Assembly: GCF_001718195.1 (NCBI RefSeq) | Contig: NZ_MCNV01000020.1 | Span: 90,727-154,726, forward strand | Origin: Paraburkholderia nodosa | GTDB taxonomy: Bacteria > Pseudomonadota > Gammaproteobacteria > Burkholderiales > Burkholderiaceae | Length of the DNA stretch: 64,000 nt | Reading direction: 5' to 3' | Shown: piece after piece, positions 42,282 through 51,572 of the stretch | How the letters are laid out: each line of letters starts with the position of its first letter | Position numbering within the stretch: the stretch's first letter is position 1 | The notes under the pieces: generated by a model | The model's database searches: none | Told to the model about the DNA's origin: nothing | What the model saw: only the letters and a program-made list of their open reading frames with translations | Position numbers and translations under genes: made by a program

Positions 42282-43598
42282 ATGTATTCGTTAATGCCAA
42301 TTCTGGGCCCCGACCCGGCGGCGATGCCAAGCGCGGAAGCGTTCTCATTGGGTAATGATGGCCAGGCGGCCGGAGTCGCATCAGTGAACGTCGACGAGAT
42401 ACCGTTAGGGGTTGGCGCGCAGTGGCTAGACGGATTGCTCGCCACCACGCTTCCGCCTCCGAATAACAGTACCCTCTGGGGAATCAACGACGGCCTTGTC
42501 GCTGTGGGAGGCACGACACCGGACAACTATGCAACCATCTCCGCCATCGTTGTCGATACCGGCAACGTGACGGACCTCTCGCCCCTGGTTGGCACGGCCT
42601 CATGGGCGGCCGACGTGAACGATGACGGCCTCGTGTGCGGCGGTGACAGAAGCGGAAATGGTTTCCTATACAGCGTGCCCGCGAAGCGTCTCTTTGCGAC
42701 CGTTCCGGGGGTCAACCTTTCAGTAATCAACAACCCGGGCGAAGCGCTCGGATTAGATGTTGGCGGAAAGGTTGCGGTCTATAGCGTTACGAACGGCACC
42801 ACGAAGCCGCTGAATGCAATGGCAGCGGCCTACAGCATCAACGACGAGGGGATTGTCTGCGGCTCGTCTGGTACGGCCCCTACATACAACGAAGTTCCCG
42901 GAATATGCGACTCACGACAGGCGACGCCGGTCTTCCAGGTGATCCCGCTGCCCGACGGAGCGATTCAGGGGACGGCACAGGCAATCAACAACAGTGGCGT
43001 CGTGGTCGGCACCTGCCTGTTTGGCGGTCAGCCGGAGACGCAATCAGCGTTCGTTTATCAAAACGGGACGACCACGCTGCTGGATACGCTGATTTCCGAG
43101 CCAGGATGGCAACTGTCATATACGTTCGATATCAACGCAAGCGGGCAAATCATCGGAATGGGGAAGCTCAACGGCGTTCCTACGGCGTTTATGCTCACGC
43201 CCGCTTCAGGCTGGCAATGGTGGCAGTGGTGGCAGCGCTTACCGTTGCCAATACTTGTCGGGACCCTACTCGGGGGAGTGGCGAGTGACGCAGGCGGGTG
43301 GACCATCATTGGCGGAAGGCGCATCCCGATCGATCCGTGGGGCCCCTGGCTCCAACTGCAGCCCGAGAAGCGCGATGCGCTCATGGCGTTGGCGATGGAC
43401 GAAATCGCGAGCTTTATTGCCGACGAAGCAACCCGGGTGCAGGTGAGAACAACGTTGGTTGAAGCGGCAAACAGCCGTCTGAAACACATGGATGTCCGAC
43501 CCGTTCGAACCGGGCCGCCACGAGCCGCTCGGGGACCGGGTAAGATCCCCTTGAAGAACGGGCTCCCGGTGTCCTGGCTCAGAAAATTTGGCCGCTGA
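42282..43598 (+). CDS. HAF-repeat protein without signal peptide, with Trp-rich C-terminal region (438 aa)
   Basis: The start MYSLMPILGPDPAAMPSAEA (42282) is fixed by a strong AGGAGG five bases upstream. HAF repeats begin at once (AEAFSLGNDGQAAGVASVN, SINDEGIVCGSSG, INNSGVVVGTCLFGG, INASGQIIGMGKLNG). No signal peptide is present, unlike the preceding paralogue. After residue 320 comes WQWWQWWQRLPLPILVG, a possible membrane segment, then a charged helical tail (KRDALMALAMDEIASFIADE) ending in a basic region. The tail has no known match. It could be a cytoplasmic or signal-independent export form. Confidence 0.78.
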   Translation: MYSLMPILGPDPAAMPSAEAFSLGNDGQAAGVASVNVDEIPLGVGAQWLDGLLATTLPPPNNSTLWGINDGLVAVGGTTPDNYATISAIVVDTGNVTDLSPLVGTASWAADVNDDGLVCGGDRSGNGFLYSVPAKRLFATVPGVNLSVINNPGEALGLDVGGKVAVYSVTNGTTKPLNAMAAAYSINDEGIVCGSSGTAPTYNEVPGICDSRQATPVFQVIPLPDGAIQGTAQAINNSGVVVGTCLFGGQPETQSAFVYQNGTTTLLDTLISEPGWQLSYTFDINASGQIIGMGKLNGVPTAFMLTPASGWQWWQWWQRLPLPILVGTLLGGVASDAGGWTIIGGRRIPIDPWGPWLQLQPEKRDALMALAMDEIASFIADEATRVQVRTTLVEAANSRLKHMDVRPVRTGPPRAARGPGKIPLKNGLPVSWLRKFGR

Positions 43599-43832
43599 CG
43601 TTAGGTCGCTAATAGCTCAGCATGCTGCTATGGATTGGCATTAGCCGTGCATGCTCCATTGCTGCGCCCAATCGCGGACTCGCTCAAATCGGACTTCTCA
43701 AGATCATTCTTTCCGCACTACCAAATATGTCATGGCCAGATAGAGATGTCTGGTCTGGGGCTGCGGCGGAATTCTTGGACTATCAGGAGCTAGTCCATGT
43801 ATTCGTACGAAGGCGAAAACCCACAGCGCCCG

Positions 43833-44261
43833 TCACGTCTCAACAAGCTCAAGCCCGTTTTCGGCACACCATTGCCTCAGCGCGCTTTCGACAGCATCGG
43901 TTTCAAACGAATACCAACGCTCGGGAACGCCTTCACGTTCCAGCAATTCCTTGAAACGCGCATAAGCCCCTCGCCTCCGAAAAAATCCTTCGACCTGGTC
44001 GCAACATGCGGGCAACGTCTGTGCGACAAAGCGCAAGGCGAGACGGCTTCCGAGATCAAGCTCATTCTTGTGCGGTATCGCAAGGTAGCGGTCAGAGGTT
44101 TCGAGATCGTCAGGTATCTCCTCATCGAACGCCTTGCTGGAATCGGAAGTCCAGTAGACTTCTCCCGTATCGAGCGAGAGATATGCGCTATGTTCCATCG
44201 GCGCCGCGCAGCTGACAAAGTCGAACGCCATGGAAAGATCGTCGTGCCTGACTGCGACCAT
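43833..44261 (-). CDS. UPF0158-family protein (142 aa)
   Basis: The strong GGAGGAGAG directly upstream supports the ATG at 44261 over MAFDF at 44231. The sequence AYLSLDTGEVYWTSD, YLAIPHKNELDLGSRLALRF and the C-terminal FKELLEREGVPERWYSFETD fits UPF0158, a family of unknown function found across bacteria. It is cytoplasmic. Confidence 0.82.
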   Translation of the reverse strand: MVAVRHDDLSMAFDFVSCAAPMEHSAYLSLDTGEVYWTSDSSKAFDEEIPDDLETSDRYLAIPHKNELDLGSRLALRFVAQTLPACCDQVEGFFRRRGAYARFKELLEREGVPERWYSFETDAVESALRQWCAENGLELVET

Positions 44262-44714
44262 GGCTCTCCTCCGCCTGGGTTATAACCGTTCGAGGCGCCG
44301 GTTCGCAAAGCGGCTCGGGGCCGGGGATGGCGGCCCGTTTACCGCGTCGGCACCGCGACTCAAAGCTCATCGCTCGGATCAGCGATCTCGAGCCGGAACT
44401 GCCATGACCAGCAAGGTCAAACGCCATCCATGACCGGCGCGTTCGATGAGGTCATGCCGCACGGTGGCTTCCATGCGGTCGCGCTACGGGACTGATATGC
44501 CGGAAGCTTCAGAACTGGCACTGCATCGATGCAAAATATATAGGAATACAAATCAAAGACCAACCAAACTTCGATCATTTCTTTTATGTTAAATGAATTA
44601 CGAGCATCGTTTGACGGCGTTGCGCGAGCATTTTGACCAGCGCGGGTGCGTAACTCTTCCGTGTGCAGCACGAGCGCGATCAGGCTCGCTCCCTTGCTGG
44701 CCCGTCGCGCACGA
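44262..44714. other. Intergenic region, nothing recognised
   Basis: This 453-base gap contains an AT-rich patch (44525-44600) but no gene, RNA or repeat that could be supported. Confidence 0.35.
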
Positions 44715-45176
44715 CTAAAGCCATCGCCGAACCCGCGAGCGGTACCGGCCATAGACGTCGCCGAATTTACGCTCAAGATACGCCTCTTCACGGGCGATTA
44801 CGCCGAACCTGATGACGAAGGCAAACGGAACCAGCGTCAGCAAAAGCCACAGGCTGTTGAAAGCAATGGCCAGACCGACGTGTCCGAGCATCATGCTGAG
44901 GTAGATGGGATTGCGCGAGAAGCGGTAGGGACCGGTCTCAACGATGGTCGTGGTCGGCCGGTTGGTGGGCACGTTCGAACCAGACCGGATCATGGTCGCG
45001 ATCGCGCAGACGGCCAGCGTCAGCGCTACGGCAAATACCATCGCCCCTACCTTGCCTGCAGGGACCTCGGCCGGAACAAACGGCAAACGCATTAGCCGGT
45101 CGAGCGCGATCCCGGCGAGCGCCGCGAGCGCCCACGCGATCGGCGGCCGGATAATTACGTTCGCGGTATCTGCCAT
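44715..45176 (-). CDS. Isoprenylcysteine carboxyl methyltransferase-like membrane protein (153 aa)
   Basis: Membrane helices are at about residues 9-25, 42-60 and 90-125. The C-terminal methyltransferase signature is clear: GPYRFSRNPIYLSMMLGHVG, then EEAYLERKFGDVYGRYRSRV (the RxRNPxY and EE..L...FG..Y..Y pattern). It probably methylates a lipid or small hydrophobic substrate with SAM at the inner membrane. ATG at 45176 is taken; a GTG at 45182 is possible. Confidence 0.87.
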   Translation of the reverse strand: MADTANVIIRPPIAWALAALAGIALDRLMRLPFVPAEVPAGKVGAMVFAVALTLAVCAIATMIRSGSNVPTNRPTTTIVETGPYRFSRNPIYLSMMLGHVGLAIAFNSLWLLLTLVPFAFVIRFGVIAREEAYLERKFGDVYGRYRSRVRRWL

Positions 45177-45182
45177 ATTCAC

Positions 45183-45526
45183 GATGTCACGATTCGGTTA
45201 TAGATAGCGAGTACAGGATTCATCGACTCGTCAGTTGCGCGCCTGCATGGACAACGTGTCGATTCCGGATACCGTGTAGAACGAGAACCCTTACAGCCTC
45301 AGAAACGACAGGCACGAATTCCGTCTGATGACGGAGCCCGGGCAACGCTCGTGCAGGCACGCGAAGCGAAAAACTTTCGCTGAGCCGCAGGACGCATCAA
45401 TGGCGTCAACGCCAGATGTTTTGCATTACTGCACAATGGATTAGTCATCCCCTTTGTTAGTTGTCGCGGCGTTCACTTGTTCCCTTGCCGCCGTCGTAGC
45501 CGCCTAACCGTGCCTCCTAAGCAGTG
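45183..45526. other. Intergenic region, nothing recognised
   Basis: This 344-base gap lies between the methyltransferase gene and a pseudogene. No gene or clear signal was found. Confidence 0.3.
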
Positions 45527-45899
45527 CTACGAGGCTGCAACCCGCCGAAGGCCACGCGACTTGGTAATCCGTTGGACAATCACATCGACCGCCTGGCAGG
45601 GATTGGTTGCGTAAGAGTCATCCAGCCTTTGACGTACGCTATCGAGCGTCTTGCCCTGCATGCCCTTGCCGAAACGCTATGTGATGTCGCTTTTGTTTCC
45701 CGTCGTGCCGGCGTAAGCGCGCTCGACGTCGAGCAGATTGGCGATGCCGATAAGGTATGCATTCTTTTCTGCCTCTGAAGACGCCATCCATTGCTGGCCT
45801 GTGACGATCGGAATACCATCTGCACGCGCAACGTTACAGAACATTGCCTGCGACAGAAAGAGTAGCGATAAATGCTTTCCATTTCAGTTTGATTGTCAC
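45527..45899 (-). pseudogene. Pseudogene of a small exported protein (Rap1a/Tai-like form)
   Basis: Read leftward, GTG 45899 opens a signal-like segment (VTIKLKWKAFIATLSVAGN) that runs into a stop. In another phase it continues NVARADGIPIVTGQQWMASS, EAEKNAYLIGIANLLDVERA, then TTGNKSDIT, a TAG where CAG (Gln) is expected, and RFGKGMQGKTLDSVRQRLDD to SYATNPCQAVDVIVQRITKS. One frameshift and one nonsense change therefore inactivate it. The W-M-x-S-S..E-K.A-(Y/F)-L-x-G-x-A-N pattern and the Y.A.NP end resemble periplasmic Rap1a/Tai immunity-like proteins, from memory. Confidence 0.65.
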
Positions 45900-46408
45900 C
45901 GCATGCTCCATGGACGGCATGCACTCGAACAGCCTGCCACAGACGGCATCCTGTGGTGTCGATTGAGCCATCTGGAAGAATGGGCCGTACGCCTCGTCGC
46001 ATTTCCGTGCCGGCTCACCAGATCAGGATAGATCGTCCGGTCGATTGCATAACCAGTTAGCCACATCGGTGGCAATGATTCGTCTCTCGATCGATGGGGC
46101 GTGATGACCGAGGCGATATGCCGACTCAACCGGCGATGGTGTTCTGGCTTCGCTGCATCTGGATCCGTTTAGAGTCTACTGTGCTTTTCACAGGTTCCAA
46201 GCCCAATTCGGTTCAACCAGACAGGAGTGGCACCGGATACAGGGGCAATCATGGAAAGGAAAGGAATTGATGCAGCACGCTTGAATCTGCGCCGTTTTAT
46301 TTATATCGGTGTCCAGAATTCATTGAATTGAACGATATTTCATTTATCCTGTTTCCATAGTCGTGCGATGGTCCAAATCCGCAGTCCTCTCATCGGAGGT
46401 CACGGCCA
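45900..46408. other. Intergenic region upstream of lemA
   Basis: This 509-base gap has an AT-rich stretch at 46290-46350 that may hold the lemA promoter. No gene was recognised. Confidence 0.35.
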
Positions 46409-47008
46409 ATGAGTCCCGTCATCATCACCCTGCTCGTGCTCCTGGGCGTCTTGGGGCTACTCGCGATCTGGCTTACGGGCATCTACAACGGACTGGTGGT
46501 TGCCCGGAACCGCTTCGCGAACGCCTTTGCCCAGATCGACGTGCAGCTCAAACGTCGCTATGAGCTGATTCCGAACCTGGTCGAAGCCGTCAAGGGCTAC
46601 ATGGGCCACGAGCGGGAGACGCTCGACGCCGTCATCAAGGCGCGAAACAGCGCGATCGCGGCCGAGCAGAAGGTCGCCGCGAATCCCAGCGACCCGGCGG
46701 CCATGAGAGAGCTTAACCGGGCCGAGACCCAGCTCGGCGGCACGCTGGGCCGTCTATTTGCCCTGTCTGAGGCATACCCGGACCTCAAGGCCAACCAGAA
46801 CATGCTCGCCCTGCAGGAGGAGCTGACCTCGACCGAGAACAAGATCGGCTTCGCCCGGCAAGCGTTCAACGACGCGGCCACCGAGTTCAACATCCGGCGC
46901 GAGGTTTTCCCGGCTGTCATGGTGGCTGGCATGTTCGGCTTCAAGGAGGCGGCGCTGCTCGAAACCGCAGAGACCGAGCGCTCAGCGCCCAAGGTGTCGT
47001 TCCGCTAG
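46409..47008 (+). CDS. lemA: LemA family protein (199 aa)
   Basis: One N-terminal membrane helix (residues 4-25, IITLLVLLGVLGLLAIWLTG) is followed by the cytoplasmic or periplasmic four-helix bundle: GLVVARNRFANAFAQIDVQL, KRRYELIPNLVEAVKGYMGH and ELTSTENKIGFARQAFND. This is the standard LemA layout. LemA genes are often paired with M48 proteases, as here, 52 bases downstream. GGAGG lies about 13 bases before the start. Confidence 0.93.
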   Translation: MSPVIITLLVLLGVLGLLAIWLTGIYNGLVVARNRFANAFAQIDVQLKRRYELIPNLVEAVKGYMGHERETLDAVIKARNSAIAAEQKVAANPSDPAAMRELNRAETQLGGTLGRLFALSEAYPDLKANQNMLALQEELTSTENKIGFARQAFNDAATEFNIRREVFPAVMVAGMFGFKEAALLETAETERSAPKVSFR

Positions 47009-47060
47009 CCCGGAACCGCCATGGCTCCGTACGCTTCATGCTCTCATAGGCGCGCCGACC

Positions 47061-49043
47061 ATGGCCACCAACTTCTTTGAGCAGCAGGATTCAGCACGAC
47101 GCAAGACCCTCCAGCTCGGAGTCTATTTTGCACTGGCGGTCCTGATCCTGGTTGCGCTGGTGTACGGGCTGCTGGTGGGGTTCAGCATGTATGACGCCCA
47201 CGCGCCGGTGCCCTGGTGGCAACCGGAGCTGCTTCTGCTTGCTGCGCTGGGGGTGGGCCTCGTGGTGGGCGGTGCCAGCGCGTTCAAGGTGACGCAGCTC
47301 GCGTCCGGCGGCCAGGCCGTGGCCCTGATGCTGGGCGGTGTCGAGGTGCCAGGCACGACCACCGACGCGCGACAGAAGCGGCTGCTCAACGTCGTCGAGG
47401 AAATGGCCCTCGCCGCGGGCGTGCCGGTGCCCCCCGTTTATATTCTGGACGAGCCCGGCATCAATGCCTTCGCGGCCGGCTATGCGCCCGGCGATGCCGT
47501 GGTCGCCGTCTCCCAGGGCTGCCTCAACTACCTGACCCGCGACGAGCTGCAGGGCGTGGTTGCCCACGAGTTCAGCCACATCCTCAACGGCGACATGCGG
47601 CTCAATATCCGGCTGATCGGCCTGATCTTCGGGATCATGGCGTTGTCCATCATCGGGCGCAGCCTCATGTTCGCATCCCGCGGCCGCTCGTCGGGACGGC
47701 GCGACTCCCAGGGCGGCATGATGTTGCTGGGCCTGGGCGTGTTTGTGCTAGGACTGGTGGGAGCGTTCTTCGGCCGGCTGATCATGGCAGCAGTGTCCCG
47801 GCAGCGCGAGTACCTTGCTGACGCCAGTGCCGTCCAGTTCACGCGCAACCCCGACGGCATTGGCGGGGCGCTCAAGAAGATCGGCGGGCTGACCGAAGGG
47901 TCACGCATCGAGAACCCCCAGGCCGCCGAAGCCGGTCACTTGTTTTTCGCCAACGCCTTCGCCGGCAAAGGGCTCGCCGGACTGCTTGCCACCCATCCCC
48001 CCCTGGTCGAGCGCATCCGCCAACTCGATCCCCAGTTCGACGGCCAGTTCCCGGAGGTGCAGCCGGTCGGTGTCGATCGGGAAGAACTCGAAGGTCCCCG
48101 CCCCCGCCCCGGCCGCGTCCCGCCGTTCGCCGCGGCACCGACGTTACCGGGGCTTCCGCAGGTGCCGCTGTCCGTCCTGGAGCTCGCCGACGAGACAGCG
48201 TCCCGCGTCGGCCACCTCGATCCGGAACTGATTAACTTCGCCCAGGGGCTACACGACGATATGCCAGACGTGCTCCGGCTCGCCGCCCGGGAACCTTTCA
48301 GTGCACGCGCCCTGGTCTACGCCCTTCTCATGGACCCGCGGGCGGACCTGCGGGAACGCCAGCTGAGCGGTCTGAGGACTGGCGCCGAGCCGCAGGACTT
48401 CGCCGAAACCTTGCGGCTCGTCGCCCCTGCCCAGCATCTGGCGGACACACATCGATTGCCCCTCCTGGACCTGGCCCTGCCAGCGCTGCGGCAGATGTCG
48501 TCCCGGCAGCACCAGGCGTTCCGCGCTCAGGTGGAGGTACTTATAAGTGCCGACAAGCGGCTGAGCCTGTTCGAGTACACGCTGCGCTGCGTGCTGCATC
48601 GGCATCTCGACGCCCAGTTTCTGCCCCAGCGTCAGACGCGACCAGTACACAGCTCGGCGCAAAAACTGACACACTCGGTTGCGACGGTGTTGGCGCTATT
48701 GGCCTGGGAAGGCCAGCCTGAACCCGACCTGGCAGCCCGGGCGTTCGACACGGGCATGCGCGGTTTCATTGGCGGCGACCACCCCCCCCGCTTGCCGCTC
48801 CGCGAGGAATGCTCCCTCGCCGGGTTCGACGCGGCGCTGCAAGTGCTCAATCAATCCATCCCGGCCATCAAGCGCCAGATCGTCGTCGCCTGTGCAGCCT
48901 GCATTGTGGCGGACCAACGGGTCACCGTCCGTGAATCGGAGTTACTCCGCGCCATTTGCGATACGCTCGACTGCCCGCTACCGCCGCTCGTCGCGGCGGA
49001 CGCGCAAGGGGCAATGAACGAGATGTCATCCAGGGGTCTGTGA
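47061..49043 (+). CDS. M48-family zinc metalloprotease with extended C-terminus (660 aa)
   Basis: Membrane helices lie at about 20-40 and 57-75, and two after the active site (183-200, 222-245). The zinc site HEFSH is at 169-173 in VVAHEFSHILNGDM, with the third ligand Glu in REYLADASAV near 255. This part is HtpX-like. Residues 330-660 form a long extension not found in HtpX; its end (IKRQIVVACAACIVADQRVT then RESELLRAICDTLDCPLPPL) resembles a TerB-like helical domain. It probably works with LemA in membrane protein turnover or surface stress. Confidence 0.9.
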   Translation: MATNFFEQQDSARRKTLQLGVYFALAVLILVALVYGLLVGFSMYDAHAPVPWWQPELLLLAALGVGLVVGGASAFKVTQLASGGQAVALMLGGVEVPGTTTDARQKRLLNVVEEMALAAGVPVPPVYILDEPGINAFAAGYAPGDAVVAVSQGCLNYLTRDELQGVVAHEFSHILNGDMRLNIRLIGLIFGIMALSIIGRSLMFASRGRSSGRRDSQGGMMLLGLGVFVLGLVGAFFGRLIMAAVSRQREYLADASAVQFTRNPDGIGGALKKIGGLTEGSRIENPQAAEAGHLFFANAFAGKGLAGLLATHPPLVERIRQLDPQFDGQFPEVQPVGVDREELEGPRPRPGRVPPFAAAPTLPGLPQVPLSVLELADETASRVGHLDPELINFAQGLHDDMPDVLRLAAREPFSARALVYALLMDPRADLRERQLSGLRTGAEPQDFAETLRLVAPAQHLADTHRLPLLDLALPALRQMSSRQHQAFRAQVEVLISADKRLSLFEYTLRCVLHRHLDAQFLPQRQTRPVHSSAQKLTHSVATVLALLAWEGQPEPDLAARAFDTGMRGFIGGDHPPRLPLREECSLAGFDAALQVLNQSIPAIKRQIVVACAACIVADQRVTVRESELLRAICDTLDCPLPPLVAADAQGAMNEMSSRGL

Positions 49044-49109
49044 CCGATGCTACCAGGAGAATCAAACGCTGGACATGCAATCGGGGGAGATGCAAACCGT
49101 GCCAGCGTG

Positions 49110-49472
49110 TCAGCGCTGCGTGCCGGAACGCTTTTCCAACATCACGATAGTCATCGTGCCGTTGACGTTTTCAACGCGCACCTTGACCTTGTCGCCTTCG
49201 TGAACCTGCCTGGCCATCGCTGCATCCTTCGCCTTGAACGCCATGGTCATCGGCGGCATGCCGACGTTCTCCAGTGCGCCGTGACTCAGCGTGACCATAC
49301 CCGTGGCGGTATCGACGTTCTTGACCTCTGCATCAGTCAGGGCTGTACTGGCTGATGTCTTCGTCGCCGAAGGCTTCCCGGACATACTCATGCCGGCCAT
49401 GTCGTCACCTGCGAACGCGGGTGCAGCCACAATGGCCGCGATAGCTGAAAACGCAACAATCATCTTCTTCAT
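49110..49472 (-). CDS. CusF-like periplasmic copper chaperone (120 aa)
   Basis: The signal peptide MKKMIVAFSAIAAIVAAPAF is followed by a Met/Ser/Thr-rich linker (DDMAGMSMSGKP) and a small OB-fold with the copper motif VGMPPMTMAFKAKD; the His and Met ligands of CusF-type proteins can be matched (LSHGALENVGMPPM). It would pass Cu(I) or Ag(I) to a CusCBA pump. The start codon overlaps the stop of the upstream cusA remnant by one base, so the two were once an operon. Confidence 0.88.
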   Translation of the reverse strand: MKKMIVAFSAIAAIVAAPAFAGDDMAGMSMSGKPSATKTSASTALTDAEVKNVDTATGMVTLSHGALENVGMPPMTMAFKAKDAAMARQVHEGDKVKVRVENVNGTMTIVMLEKRSGTQR

Positions 49473-50350
49473 TAAACTTCTCCAGTTTCGGTTGATGGCA
49501 CTTTCGCGCTGGACGGTACTGCGTGGGAAAACCGCGCGTCCCGGCTTCGCGCAACGCGACGGCGCTGCAACAGGAGCCAGGCTGCGGGAATGACAAACAT
49601 CGAGAGGATGGGCGCGGTCACCATCCCGCCAACCACGGGCGCGGCAATGCGCTGCATCACTTCGGAGCCAGCGCCATGGCCGACCATGATGGGGATAAGG
49701 CCGGCTAGTACGACGGCAACTGTCATCGCTTTCGGCCGCACGCGCAGTACCGCGCCTTCGCGAATTGCTTCGAGCAACGTGGCCTCGTCAAGAGGCTCAC
49801 CGAGTTCGAGTCGCCGGTTGAGCGCGCCCTTCAGATAGAGCAGCATGACGACGCCGAACTCAGCTGCTACACCGGTGAGCGCGATGAATCCCACGGATGT
49901 CGCGACCGATACTGCATGACCCAGTATCCAGATGAACCCGAATCCGCCGACCAGCGCGAATGGCACCGTCGACATCAGGAGGAGCGCGTCCGCGGCCGAG
50001 TTGAACGTGAGGAACAGCAGTACGAAGATGACCACGAGCGTCACGGGAATGACGGTTCGCAACTTGGCCTCCGCGCGCTCGAGATACTCGAACTGGCCCG
50101 ACCACGTAATCGAGTACCCGGGCGGAAGCGTGACCTTTGCCGCCACGGCCTGCTGCATTGCTTTCACCGCGGACTGCAGGTCCACGTTCCGTATATCGAC
50201 GTAGACATAGCCCGAAAGCCGTGCGTTCTCGCTGCGAATTGAGGGCGGCCCATCGGCAATCCTGATGTCGGCTACGTCGCCGCGCTGGATTTGTGCGCCC
50301 CGGTCCGTGACCACGGGCAACTGGCGCAGTTTCCCGAGCGAGTAGCGGTA
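49472..50350 (-). pseudogene. C-terminal stump of a CusA/SilA-type heavy-metal RND pump
   Basis: About 290 residues remain of a protein that is normally near 1,040. They start within the conserved segment LGKLRQLPVVTDRGAQIQRG and run through DVADIRIADGPPSIRSENAR, the periplasmic link YSITWSGQFEYLERAEAKLR, and the last membrane helices to the natural C-terminus. Upstream of about 50350 the frame continues only by chance to 50377 and then meets a truncated gene on the other strand. It cannot make a working pump; the CusF-like gene behind it is intact. Confidence 0.85.
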
Positions 50351-50359
50351 TTTCCTCGC

Positions 50360-50726
50360 GCTTGTGCTGTGGGTCACCCGGGATGAGTTCGCCGAAGATC
50401 CGCACGATCTGGTGGCAAATATTCTGCTTCACACGGTGCAACACCTGTCCGTCGATGCCCAGAGATTCGCCGGGATTTACCTGCTTGCACACGGTGTGGT
50501 GAAGCTCTGGCTCGTGGCTGGCTTGTTGCGTGAGAGACTCCGGTACTTTCCTGTCTCGATTGTCGTCTTCGCGCTGTTCATTGCCTACCAGGCCTACCGC
50601 TTCACGTACACCCATTCGGTCTGGGTGCTGCTGGTAACGGCATTGGACGTCGTCGTCATCGCCCTCACATGGCACGAGTACCGGTATCTTCGAGACAACC
50701 GCAAGATCACCATCCCGGATTCGTGA
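50360..50726 (+). pseudogene. N-terminally truncated DUF2127 membrane protein
   Basis: The frame VTRDEFAEDPHDLVANILLH, then FAGIYLLAHGVVKLWLVAGL and two more helices (VSIVVFALFIAYQAYRFTY, VWVLLVTALDVVVIALTWHE), fits DUF2127 membrane proteins. The first helix and start region are missing: the break with the cusA stump lies at about 50350-50368. An ATG at 50364 exists only by alternative start and lacks a ribosome binding site. Probably not functional. Confidence 0.65.
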
Positions 50727-50900
50727 CGGGGGCCACGCCCGGAATAGGCCTGCCACCGTCCACGTTTACTGCATATATCGCGCGCCGCAGAGAGCATTCA
50801 TGTCCTCGCACAGGAAGGGACATTTGCGCACTCAAAATATCGCGCTCGGCAATCGCCCGACGCGAGGCACGCACGATATGTCGATACAAAGGAGGCGATC

Positions 50901-51317
50901 ATGTGTGCCACTTGTAGATTCATTATCCTCGCCGGTGTGATCACACTAGGGATGACATCGCATGCAAGCTGGGCCGAACAAACCGTCAACGCGACATTGC
51001 TGTCGAACTCGATCCAGCTCGGGACGCACAACGTGAAGGCGGGTCGGATCACGCTTGAAGTCAGGAATGCTGCGGATAACAGCATGGAACACGAACTCGT
51101 CGTGCTCAAGACGGATCTCGCGGACGATGCACTCCCCGTCAGCAAGGGAGAAGTGCTTGAGCGCAGGCTAAACAAGATTGGCGAAGTTGAAGGTATTGCC
51201 CCGGGCAAGAGCAAGCGCGTTTCATTCAGACTTGCGCCGGGCCACTACGCGCTGATCTGCAACAAGCCGGGACACTACGCTGCGGGAATGCATACGGAGC
51301 TTGTCGTGACACCGTAG
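50901..51317 (+). CDS. Periplasmic cupredoxin-domain protein (138 aa)
   Basis: An excellent AAAGGAGG site (50888-50895) precedes ATG 50901. The signal peptide is IILAGVITLGMTSHASWA. The mature cupredoxin fold has the type 1 copper ligands: His in SMEHELVV, then Cys, His and Met in LICNKPGHYAAGM. It would carry electrons or copper in the periplasm. It lies in a patch of copper genes next to the cusF/cusA remnant. Confidence 0.88.
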   Translation: MCATCRFIILAGVITLGMTSHASWAEQTVNATLLSNSIQLGTHNVKAGRITLEVRNAADNSMEHELVVLKTDLADDALPVSKGEVLERRLNKIGEVEGIAPGKSKRVSFRLAPGHYALICNKPGHYAAGMHTELVVTP

Positions 51318-51572
51318 GTTGATGCCAACGTCCAGAGCGGTCCAAATCGCGCAGTTCGACTGTACTCGGCGGAAAGAGCAGCAAAAGTGCTGCTCGAACA
51401 CGAGCGTCCAAGACGCTTCGAGTTTCCTGTGGTGCCGCGCAGGTACTCATTTGGCGATGCCTCGGCCATCTATGACGCGCGTTTGGCTTTGCGCGGAATA
51501 ATCAAGTGCAAGCGATTTACAGATGGTTATGGCGGAGACTGCGCGCTATCACCTGACTCTTGGGTTCACACC

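Noticed and set aside
43622..43954. Rightward 110-codon frame near UPF0158
   Set aside because: It overlaps the UPF0158 gene on the other strand and lacks a ribosome binding site.
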